A stretch of DNA of 64,000 bases, taken from the NCBI GenBank assembly GCA_963921195.1, contig OY992536.1, positions 90,439,007 through 90,503,006 of the forward strand, read 5' to 3'. Positions 24,301-36,300 of the stretch are shown here, piece by piece. This DNA comes from Pegoplata infirma (lineage: Eukaryota; Arthropoda; Insecta; Diptera; Anthomyiidae). Position 1 is the stretch's first letter; each line of letters begins with the position of its first letter. The position numbers and the translations under genes were made by a program. The notes beneath the pieces are model-generated. The model was not told the origin of the DNA. It did no database searches and saw only the letters and a program-made list of their open reading frames with translations.

Positions 24301-27300
24301 GTTGTTTTTAGTATAAGAAGATATATTAAAATTTTTTGGGTTTTCAAAAATTAACCCTTGTAAGCCTTTCGGGGTCAAAATGACCCAATTTTTACAAAAT
24401 GGCCCCTAAAACACGAAAATCAGCCCCAATTTTTTTAATTTTATTGAAATAAATCAATGGAAAACGACATTTATATTCCATTCTATCATAAATACTCAGA
24501 TTTGAAATGCTGTCTTTCTAGGATGTCATTAACCCGTTTCATGGTAAGACCAAAAATATACATTATATTTGGCGTGGTTCTTTAAACTGATATTTTGATT
24601 TTTTAAAAATTTTCTTAAACAAAATTATGAAAAATGCTGAAAAAACCACAGAATCTTATAAAATATATGTTAACATATAAAAAAAAATTTTGGGGGATAT
24701 CCCTCGGATAGTTTGGCGGGGGCATCGATTTAAACTCAGCGGATTTCGAGGAAAATGCCTTTTTTGCCCACAATTAACTCAATATTGAAAAATTTGGTAA
24801 ATATTTAAAATTTAACAAAGTAATGGCCATAAATTATTAAAAACGATGTAATACTTTAACCCTAAACGTTTTAGGAAAATGCACGAATATAAACCCGGAT
24901 TTTATTCGGGTCAAAGGTCAAATTTTGGAATAGAGTTTTTTAGAAAAAGGCACCTAAATATGAAATATTTATTGCGATTTTTTATAAAACTTGGTAAAAT
25001 TATTGTACGAGTTCAGAAAAAAATTTATTTGATTTTTTTTTTAATTTAACCCATAAATGAACATGGGGTCAAAATGCCCCAGCACGTTCAAATTTCATAA
25101 AATAGTTTTTTGTTTTTTTTTTTTCGATTTCTAATTAACTTGTTATAATTATTGTGCGAGGTCAGAAAAATAATTATTTGATTTTTTAATTAACCCATAA
25201 ATGAAAAGTCGAAAAAAAAATATTTATGCAAATATTTTTTTTACATGCTTGGTCATTTTAACCCGTTGTTCAAATAAAAAAATATCTGACCTAGCACAAT
25301 GGTTAAACCAAGTTTTATAGAAAAAAAAAAAAAAATATATTAAGAATTTTTAATGTGCTGGGCCATTTTGGGCCATAATTAAAAAAACTCAAATAATTAT
25401 TTTTCTGACCTCGCACAATAATTACAACAAGTTTTATAGAAATAAAAAAAAAAATATAAATCTATATTAAGAAGTTTTAAAGTGCAGGGCCGTTTTGACC
25501 CCATGTCCATTTATGGGTTAATTTAAAAAAAAATCAAATAATTATTTTTCTGAACTTGTACAATAATTATACCAAGTTTTATAAAAAATCGCAATAAACA
25601 TTTCATTTTTAGGTGCCTTTTTCTAAAAAAACTCTAAATATCCCAAAATTTGACCCGAATAAAACCGGGTTAATATTATTCCATTTTCTTAAAACGTTTA
25701 GTCTAACGTAAAGTCTAACTTTGTTTTTTATAATTTATGGCCCTTACTTTGTAAAATTTTAAAATATTTACCAAATTTTTTCCGTATTGAGTAAATTGTG
25801 ACAAAAAAGGCATTTTCCTCGAAATCCGCTGAGTTTAAATCGATGCCCCCGCCAAACTATCCGAGGGATATCCCTCAAAAATATTTTTTTTATATAGTAA
25901 CATATATTTTATAAGATTCTGTGGTATTTTCAGCATTTTTCTTAATTTTGTTTAAGAAAATTTTGAAAAACTCAAATATCTTTTTCCATTGATTAATTTC
26001 AATAAAATTAGGAAATTGGGGCTGATTTTCGTGTTTTAGGGTCATTTTGTAAAATTTGCGTCATTTTGACCCCGAAAGGCTTACAAGGGTTAATTTTTGA
26101 AAACCCAAAAAAATTTAATATATCTTCTTACACTAAAAACAACTCGTGTACCACTTTTTAACAATATATTAAAAAAACAACGCCATTTATTCAATGTTTT
26201 TCATCAAAATATGGCTATTTTCGTGTGTTTGACCTTTGACCTCGTTGCGCCTCGTGTTAACGTTGTCCGATTTGGCTGAAATTTTTAGCATAGCATTTTT
26301 AGGCCAAATGTAAAAAAAAGTAAGGGTGCACTCCTTGAAATTCGAAGTTTTGCAAAATAGCTTGCCACCCTAAAGTACAGTGTATCACAAAAGTATTAGC
26401 CTATGCAAAATATGAAATTTCTAGAGTCCGACCGAAACCAGTTTTCGAGGCCGAACCGAATATTCGGCCGAAAAAGTAATATTCGGCCGAAACCGAACCG
26501 AAACCGAAACTTAAAAAAAAATTATCGCCTGGCATGAATAAAATTATTAAAAAGTTTTTAAAGATTAATATACAGCATATAATGCTTTTAAACCATAGGA
26601 ATTGTTGTATTTTTGAAAAAAAAAAATGTTTTTTAAAAAACTTACAAAAAAATTGTATATTTCATTTGCAGATTAGGAGAAAATAATTTTTGAACTGAAA
26701 CAGTTTTACATTTATTGCATAAACTTGTAACATTTTCTTCAATTGAACTGAAAAAAGTGTAATGAAATACGAAATCAAAAATTCACCGACTTTTTTACAT
26801 ATTTTTTAAAATACCAAAAAGTTTCGGTTTCGGCTAATATTCGGCCAAAATTTTGCCGAATACCGAATAGAGGCCGAAACCCCATTATTCGGCCGAAACC
26901 GAGACCGAATATTCGGTCGGACTCTAGAAATTTCATAAAAAAACGCTATAAAAAATATTTATTTTTAAAAATAAATATATGTTTTATTGCATATTAAATA
27001 AGGGAATATTAAACTTAAATTCTGTATTTTTAAAAACTTCGTTTTAATTTTTCATACATGAGATTTTAAAAAAAAAAAAAATGATTTTTCAGCTCATAAA
27101 AGTATTTTGCTTTTTTAATTTTACTGTATCATTTTTTTAATTTAATAAACAAATTGCAATTTTAATATTTTGAATGGTATTTATTGTTAGCCAAAACTAA
27201 TTCCAGACATCTGGCATTGATTGCATTAAATTCAAAAATTTTTAATAGGTTTTTTCGTCCAAATGAGCCCAAAGATTTTCGAAAGGATTTATCTCGGGAC

Positions 27301-30300
27301 TAAGTGGTGGTGTTGCCAGATTTTTGGTGTTGTAAAAAAATCACTTTTTAATGTCAAAAGCTGTGTGTTTTGTCTCATTATCACGTTGAAAGTAAAACCC
27401 ATTTCGCAATAGCCCCATTTGTTCAGCACTGGCATGTTAATTTTTCCTTAAAAAGGATAAATCTCTACATGACTACTCATAGTTTCATCAATAAACACCA
27501 ACTGGCCCATTTCAATGCCGACATACAGCCCTACACCACCAGAGAACCACCATCATGTTGTACAGTTAATCTAATATTTTTTATATTTAAGGATTTTTTT
27601 GGCTTTCGCAAGACCATACGTCGTCCATCTGACCCAATAAAGTTTTGTAAAACTCAAATGTGCAGTGACGAAACAAAATTCAACATTTTTGGTTGTAAAG
27701 AAGGATGTATGGTCTTGTGAAAGTCAAATTAATCGTTAAATATAAAATCAACGGTAAAATTTGGTGGTGGTTCCCTGATGGACTTTATGTCGGCCTTGAA
27801 ATGGCCTAGTTGGTGTTAATTGATAAAACCATGGATAGTCATGTAGAGATTTACCCTTTTTGAGGAAAAATTAACATACCAGTGCTAAATAAATGGGGCT
27901 ATCGCGAAATGGGTTTTACTTCCAATGTGATAATGAGCCAAAACACACAGCTTTTGACGTTAATAAAAGGTTTTTATACAACACCAAACATCTGGCAACA
28001 CCACAACACAAAACATCTGGCAAGAATCTCCATACTTTCGCGGGTCCAAAAAATTTGGGATTCCGGAAAATTTAAAAATGCTTATATCTCGGTAAATATT
28101 GGTGACACAACAAAAAGTCCAAAAGCATTTTTGTAGCTCTTGGTTTCTAGAACTCGTCTGCCAATACTAGAAAACCCTCAGAGCAATAGTTTTTTAGTTA
28201 TTTAGTTTCTAAAATTCTAAGACCCTATTGGGCCCCTAAATTGCAGTACATGGAAAAATAAGCAAAATAATGCTAAAGGTATGTGAATTTTTAAATTTTC
28301 GGGAGTGACAATTTTTTAGATTCAAAATTTGGACCTATTAGGGTCCACACATGTGAAGAGGACCGGCGAAACTATGGCGATTCTAAAAATCAAAAATCCC
28401 CTCCATTTTGCTCTATCTGGCTTAGTTTTCGAGATATAGCCATTTTAAGCTTTAACCAAAAAAAAATTTCACAACTCGCAGACGGAAATACGACTTTTAA
28501 TATTGCTAATGCTTTGTTTTCATTAAGGCATTTATTAATGCCAATGAAATTTTTCATAATTGGCATTATTAATGCTACTAATTCCTTAACGGGCATTGGC
28601 ATTGATTGAAACAATGCCAATGCTAAAAATTTCATTGACATTAGTTTCAATATAATGCCAATGAAATCGTCAATTAATTAGTCCATTTATTTAAATAGTC
28701 CCATGTATGAATAAAACATATATTTATTTTTAAAAATAAATATTTTTTATAGCAATTTTTATGAAATTTCATTATATTTTGCATAGGCAAAATACTTTTG
28801 TGATACACTGTAGTTTAAAAATTAAAAAAAAATATTTTTCGAGTTCTGTAAAGAATTTGCTATGTAGTTTAAAAGACTTTATGAAATTATCTCCAATAGT
28901 GCAAAAACTACAGTAGTTTAAAAATTAATATTTCTCAATATATTTCAATATAAAAAAAGTGTTGATTTTTTAAGAAACTGTAAAGTAGTTATGAATTTAA
29001 GTTTAGTAAGATTAAAAGATGTTTTCATATCTTTATTTTACAAAATGCAATATTTTTCCACCATTTAAAACGAAAACACAACAAAAAAGACTTTATGAAA
29101 TTATCTCCAATAGTGCAAAAACTACAGTAGTTTAAAAATTAATATTTCTCAATATATTTCAATATAAAAAAGTGTTGATTTTTTAAGAAACTGTAAAGTA
29201 GTTATGAATTTAAGTTTAGTAAGATTAAAAGATGTTTTCATATCTTTATTTTACAAAATGCAATATTTTTCCACCATTTAAAACGAAAACACAACAAAAT
29301 AATTTGCGAATCGACGATTCAAATCCCTTTTTTGGTTTTCGCGCAATTTTTCTGTTTTTTAAATTAAATATTTTGATAATTTTTAATCCGATTTATAAAC
29401 TCAAACTGAATAAAGTTTATTATTTGACTTTTGAACTGTATTTTAATGACTGGGTATACTTGAACTCATTTTACAAGTTAAAATTTCTACAGTGATTTCA
29501 AAAATGCATTTTTAAGACTGATATGCGATTTACGCGAAATCTAAAGATGATGGACCAAATTGAAGGACATGTTCAGGTTTAGCACCCTCAAATTAGTTAA
29601 AAAGCTTGAGGGCAGTATTGCCATTTTAGTTTATCACAAATCCGAAAAAATTAACTGTTTTTTGCGTGACTCGTACTTAATTTTACTTTTTTTTTACTTT
29701 TAATTTTTTTTTTGAAAAACGATTTTTGATTACGTTAAGGGATAAACATTTTTTAAAGGATTTAGGGGAGCTAAAAAGAATGCCGGTATTTTTTTTGGAA
29801 AAATTTTCACTCCTTGGGGTGGTTCAAAGCATCTGAAAACGCGGATTTTGAGCTGATATTTCTGCAAAGAAACAACGGCTGAATATATTGCAAATCTGAT
29901 TTCACCAGTCGATTCTACAGCAAAAATTAATAACATAGCAGTTTTTGAACTCTTAAAAATAATTCCAATAACCCACAGTAGAGGGCGGAAAAATCTTTTT
30001 TTTTTAAACTTAATTATTATTCATGCACGGTGAAGAGGCAGTTTTTACTAAGAAAATTGGTACAAAAAGCATCTTTCTATCACAACACATTAAAAAGTTA
30101 TATGAGCTCATATCGGGCCAATTTACGGATCCGATCATATATTAACATATATGGAGGCATATATGATAATATATGGTTATATAAATCCATATATGATCCA
30201 TATATCTTCATATATGATCATATATATTTCATTTTTACCCGGGATGGCAAAATTATAAAAAACTGACCGAAATTTGAAAAATTTTTGGATGGGTCAGCGG

Positions 30301-33300
30301 TCTGGACACTCGTTTTCGATTTTCCTCTCAATGCTGATTCCAAATCTGGCTTCCAAAATGTTCCGTAACGTTAGGTTTTTGAGATAATTGAGGTCAAAGT
30401 TCACAAAAAACGCATTTTTGTGCATTATTGAGAGCATTTTTTTGTGATGTTTTTGGATGATATTCTGGGATCATAAAACTTGTTTTCGATTAACATTTCG
30501 ATGCTGATTCTGAATCTAGTTTTCAAATTTTTCTATCACGTCATGTTTTCGAGAAAATTGAGGTCAAAGTTCTTAAAAAACGTGTTTTTGTCCATTTTTG
30601 AGAGCTTATAACTTTTTAACGGGTTGTGATAGAACGGAAAATTTGGTACCATTTTGTTAAGCTGAAAATGCAATTTAATTGTGCATATTTAAAAAAATAA
30701 TTTAAAAAGAAAATGGAAAAACCTTATATTTCCGCCCTCTGTGGTGGGTTTTTGGAACTTTTTTTAAGAGTTTGAAAAACGACCATTGTATTATTTTTTG
30801 CTGTAGAACCGACTGGTGAAATCAGATTTGCTATATATTCAGCCATTTTTGCTCTGCAGAAAAATTAGCTCAAAATTCGCGTTTTCAGATGCGTTGAACC
30901 ACCCCAAGGAGCCAATTTTTTTCCAAAAAAATACCGCCATTCTTTTTAGTTCCCCTAAATCCTTCAAAAAATGATGATACACGCAGATCAAATCTTCAAA
31001 ATTAACTCTAATATATATATATATATATAAAAAATCATAAGGATAATAAATGGTCGGATTTTTTGTGTAGTGTTACACACCGATATTAATTTCTTAGGGA
31101 GTTCACATGGGATCGTATTTGTTGTATAGTTGTATTATCCTACCTAAAAACAGAGCTGGTAAAAATTATTTATCGCTCATTCAATATTTTTCTCTTAAAT
31201 TCTCTCTTGTTAGCATACTTGTAAATAGCCCACAAAACAGAGGTACTATAAATGTTGTGTTATCATATCGTGTAAGTGTCGTATTATTAATTTAAAGTTT
31301 TACCAACCCTGCTTTTAGATAGGATAATACAACTATACAACAAATAGGACACCCATGTGAACTCTTAAATTATGTACAGCTGCGGTCAAAAAAATAGCAC
31401 CAGGATAAAACAAAATTTTCTTCGTTGGTTTTTTTTTAACAATTAAAACTTATGTCACTGAAAACGTGTCATAAGTTACTTACAAGAGTGTGAAACAATA
31501 TTACATAAGAAAAGCCTAATATGGTTTTTTATTTCATTAAAAATTTTCAGAGTTTTTAAAAAAACTTCAAAAAGACTCAGTCAAAAAAATAGCACCACAG
31601 TACTTTTTGTATTAAAATTAAATTCTTAAATTTAAAAAATGAATGGATTATGAATTCAGTATTGTTGTGATATCTTTAAATAATAAAAAAAAAATTGTCG
31701 AGTGCTCATTGTTGACAATTACCTCTGTACAACGTTATTGTACCGAATTCACGAGATTTTGGGATCTTTAATTCGAAATTGAGTTCCAGATTTGCTGAAC
31801 AGCCAACCAAAGGGCTTCATTACAAGTTGGTTGTATTCGAGACACTCCCTTCTCTATATCTGTCCATTAACTATCGATTTGATCTAGGTCTGGGGACTGA
31901 CCAGGTCATTCCATCACGTGTACTTTATTGTCCAGAACCAATTTTTTGCCAATTTCCCGTCATGCTTTGGGTAATTGACGTGTTAAAAGACCTAAATTAG
32001 TGGCATTTGCTCAGAAACTTATAGTAACATTACTTTCTGGAGGATATAAACGTTAAGTGTATATCCACGATTGTCCTAGTCCAATATGTGAGCCATGGTC
32101 CAATATATGAACCCCACTCCACAGTAGAAAAATATCCCCCACAACATAAGCACCATTTTAAGTTATTTTTATTTCGAATTTTGGATTGAAATCCGCGTTA
32201 TAGGGTCTTCTGACATAGGTATGTAATCCCATATCTCCAAATAAAACAACAATGGATTCATTTGTCTATAGAACATTGATCCACTTTTAAGCTGGTCATT
32301 CTGAGTTACTGTTAGCAAACTTCAAACGGCTTGCAGCATGCTTAAGTGAGAATAGGGGCACTTTTTCGAATCTACAAGCGTTAATGTTGTTGTTTTGTAA
32401 TCTTCGACGAACATTTTCAGCATTTGCTGTCCTTTTTTAGCTCTAGAGCTGCCGTAAATGGGGCCTTCTTCCATTGTCTTTACGAACACCTAACCACTTA
32501 TGGTGACAAACGTCGCTTGTGACTAAGTTTTTCAAGCTCTAAAGTTAATTTTGTTAAATTTTCAATCATTTTATAAACGCATCCAACTAATTTTCCTGAT
32601 TCAGAATATGGTTTATGTTCAGAAATTATATTTTTTACAAAAGCACGTTTTTGAGGAGTGTAATGCTTTCCACGTCTTATTTTTATGAAAATAAACATCA
32701 AATTTTGTAATGAATTAATTTTTTTATAAATTAAAACTATCTTCCTCTAGTATTTAACACTTTAATTTTAATAATTTAAACAATATTAATTTTTTTAATG
32801 AAATTTTGTCATTCGGTGCTATTTTATTGACTGCACTGATTCAGAGTTTTTTTTAAATATCGAACATTAAAAAAGAACCGTCCACAATTTTTGGAAAAAG
32901 TAAAAACATTTAAGGGGTATATACTTAGTATAAGAGTATAACATATTTACTTTAAACGAATACACACATAATATTTTGTTTTAATTGGATGAATAGAGAT
33001 TTTGTCATTGGTGCTATTTTTTTGACCGGCACTGTATATATGTAATTTAATTTGATTCTTACCAATTATTGCAATGTTGATTATTTTATGTTTAACTTAC
33101 CAATAGTTAGTTAAGTGTTAATACCTAATTTAATATGTAATTAAAAGTCAATATTCAAACAAGTTAAAAAACAATTATGTTTCTGCTGGTAATTTTTAAA
33201 ACATAAAAAATTTAATTGGAAATAATTTGTTGCAACAATAAAGCAGTATAGCATATTAGCAAGGGTAGCAAAGGATGCTATGATTTTATACCACGAAGCT

Positions 33301-36300
33301 TGAGCGTATTTACATACCCTCAAGTGGAAAGTTCAAGTTGTAATATAGCAATACAAAAAAAAAAAAAGACGCCCACGTTTTGTTACATAAAAACATACCA
33401 ATGTTGCTAACCCTTGTATATATGCTATCAAGAGTGAATGTAGTCGCTATTAACAAATTCGACATGAGGCTTATTTCTTTTTTTTGTAATTATTAATTAT
33501 TTTGCATTTAAAATATCCATGATTTTAACGATAGTAGAAATTATTTATAAAATTCTTTAAAGTGTAACAAAGAAAAATTTACTTGTTTGTATATTGACTA
33601 TAAGAAAATTAGTAATGAAAATTCTTCCCATAATATATAATAGATATGTTGTATATGTAAATTAGACAAAAAGAAAAAAAAAAATAATATTAATAATATA
33701 TATGATTATATAAATATTCTATTACCCAAAACACTCATGATTATTAAAAACCCACCTTTAACTCTTGATTTTCGTGCTCCTATTTTAAGTTTTTTAGATG
33801 GTGTATATGACGGCAAACGCATATTACCAAGTGGAGATGAACTGCCGAAAAGATTATCAAATACTTCAGCTGGTTTACCACCACGTTTTGAACGTCTTTT
33901 ACCGCCAGTTGCATCCGGTGGTGGTTCAAATAGATCTTCATAATCAGCTGAGCCGGGTGAATAGGGGCTTTCGATATCGTTTAAGTTAAATGAATCATCG
34001 GCATTATTGGATGTACCTGTGGCACCACCACCACCGTTGCGCATATTGACACCACTACTACTACTGCCGCCTACACTACCACCAATTTTCGGTAAGGGCG
34101 GCATTATTTTCTTAGTCATAGCCGAGGGTGGTGTTGGACTAGATATACTGGGTATATGCATATTACCCGAAGATAATAAAAGATTTGAAAGTACGGTTAT
34201 GCCTCCATCGTCAGCTTTGTCGCGGTATGAATCATCTCCACCATTCAGATGTTGGGTATCATTTGATTTATTTGTTAAATCTTGATTATTTGCCGCCGAT
34301 TTGGAGTTTATCAAAGCCATAACTAAATCTACGGGATTAAGAGAAGCGCCCTGCGCTAAATTTCCTCCTAGGCCCGGTATTTGTTCCCCCCTACGCTGTG
34401 GTGGTTCACCATCAACGCCACTACTTAAGTGTTTTTGGCCAGATCCTAGATCTCCACCATTTTCGCCGCATATCGAGTTCTGTGAATTATCCATCTGCGA
34501 AGGAGGAGGAGTGGGAGAGCGAGGCGATATTGAGGGAGACTTTGTAGGTTCAAATGGATCATAAGCATCTGGCGAACATGGACCAGATTCAGGCGGTGTA
34601 TTAGGTCCAATCTTTTGGCTACTTTGTACATGCATTGTATCCAAATCTGAGCGGTGGTTTTCTTGTTGCTGCTGTTGTTGTTGCCTTTCATCCAATTCTC
34701 CATCTGAAGCCATATCATCATCTTCGTGAAGAGGATTACGTACTTGTTTCTGTTTTTTAGCTTGTAAATTGAATTTAACAATTGGCGGCTCTGGTGGAGT
34801 TTTTGGGCCAGTTTGTGTTAAATCATATGATTCTTCATGTATGGTATCCATACGTTCCGGTGTCGATTTGTCGCCGCCACGTTGACCACCACTCGCTCCT
34901 ACCGACCTTTGGCTGCGGTGCGTTTCCACATCCGCTTCCCTAGGGCAGGATGATTCACTTCTATGACGATCACGTCTATGATCCCGTTGATCCCGTTCGT
35001 TTGCTTCTTCACTATCAGTTAGAATAATTATGTCGGTTGGTTCTTGTTCCACTTGGAATGGTGAACGTTCCAAATCAATAATAGCCACTGGCTTGGTATC
35101 AATCTTTTTGCGCTTCTCCTTGCGCCTCTTTGCTGCGGCATTGCTGCTGTTATTTGTGATGCGATCCATAGAAACTCTTCGGTTGGATGACAGTAAATCT
35201 TCACGATTTGACGGTACCGTAACAATCGTTTGTTGACTGTGCTGTTGACTTGTGTTTGTCTCCTTGTTAAAACTTACACTAACAAGAATATTGTTACCTG
35301 AAGCAAAAACTTCTTTCGAAGGAGCTGGTTCTGGGGTTTCTGTGCGTCGCTTACGTTTCTTTTCTTTGCGCCCATCACGGCGTTTTTCGTTCTTTTTCTT
35401 CTTTTTAGCACGTTTATTTTTTTCCTTCCTACTTGCTCGCGAATCACTTCGCACATCGTTAGATCGGAAGAGCTCCAGCAGGGGTGACTGCATTGGTGGC
35501 GTCCAAGATATATTTTTATCCTGTGGATATTCGAAATTTTCGCTTCTTATTAGGACTGGTGGTGGACTGGGAGATGGTGACCATCCGTGATCTTCAATTA
35601 GGGGAGATTTTGCTCTAGGTGAACGACGTCGTTTCTTTTTAGCAGGCTTTTCAATGTCAAAGGGATCTTGTTGACGTGTTATTCTTCTGTTAGGTGATGG
35701 ACTCATACTAACCAAACGTCGTTTAGCCTTTTTCTTTCGGGAATCCTTGGCTTTCTTCTTTTTTCCAACCTTTGGACGTGGACTCTTTGAGCGACTACGG
35801 CTTATGCGCGGTGTATATCGTGGTGAAATGGAAAGTGATCGAGAACGTATTTTGCGGCCCCCACTTACATTTCTTGGTTGAGAGTCACCTCTTAAATGGC
35901 GTGTTACCTTTCGGCCATTCATACGCTGTTGTGCACCAGGTGACATGGAACGCGATCGCATTACACGTAGAGGACTGCGACTAGGACGTCGGAAAGGTGG
36001 TGTTCTTCTACCATCTGAAGCTGAGCGCCTTCGTACTGGACTAAGTCGGCGAACTGGACGTGGAGGTGACAAAGAACGCCTTCGACTGTAAGCAGGTGAT
36101 GGTGACAAGCTAATACTTAAACGTCGGTTGCGTGACCGCGAACGCGAAACCGGAGATCTTGGTGGACCACGTCGTCCTCGACTTAAGGAGCGACTATTTC
36201 TTCTATTTCGCGACGTATCTCGACCATAACGATCTTTGATAACTAATTTTGATGGTGAACCATGATGACCTACCACATTCCTTACATCGTAACGTGGTAG

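Larger units (their letters stand above)
12664..33755 (-). other. PHRF1: 21-kb PHRF1 intron
   Basis: Donor GTGGGT at 33755 and acceptor TTTTATAG at 12664, about 21,092 bases. The phase-1 junction is satisfied only by the exon at 12663. I see no further host exon inside; the contents are transposable elements listed separately. An additional small exon cannot be excluded without transcripts. Confidence 0.8.

Noticed and set aside
24165..26279. Twin 60-codon proteins MKTQK... in both arms of the palindrome
   Set aside because: They are mirror images of one sequence, with no initiation context or homologous domain recognised. They are explained by the inverted repeat.
33706..33755. Continuation of the SR exon to a stop (GGFLIIMSVLGNRIFI)
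   Set aside because: A GTGGGT donor at 33755 and the downstream SRI-like exons in matching phase show that this is intron.
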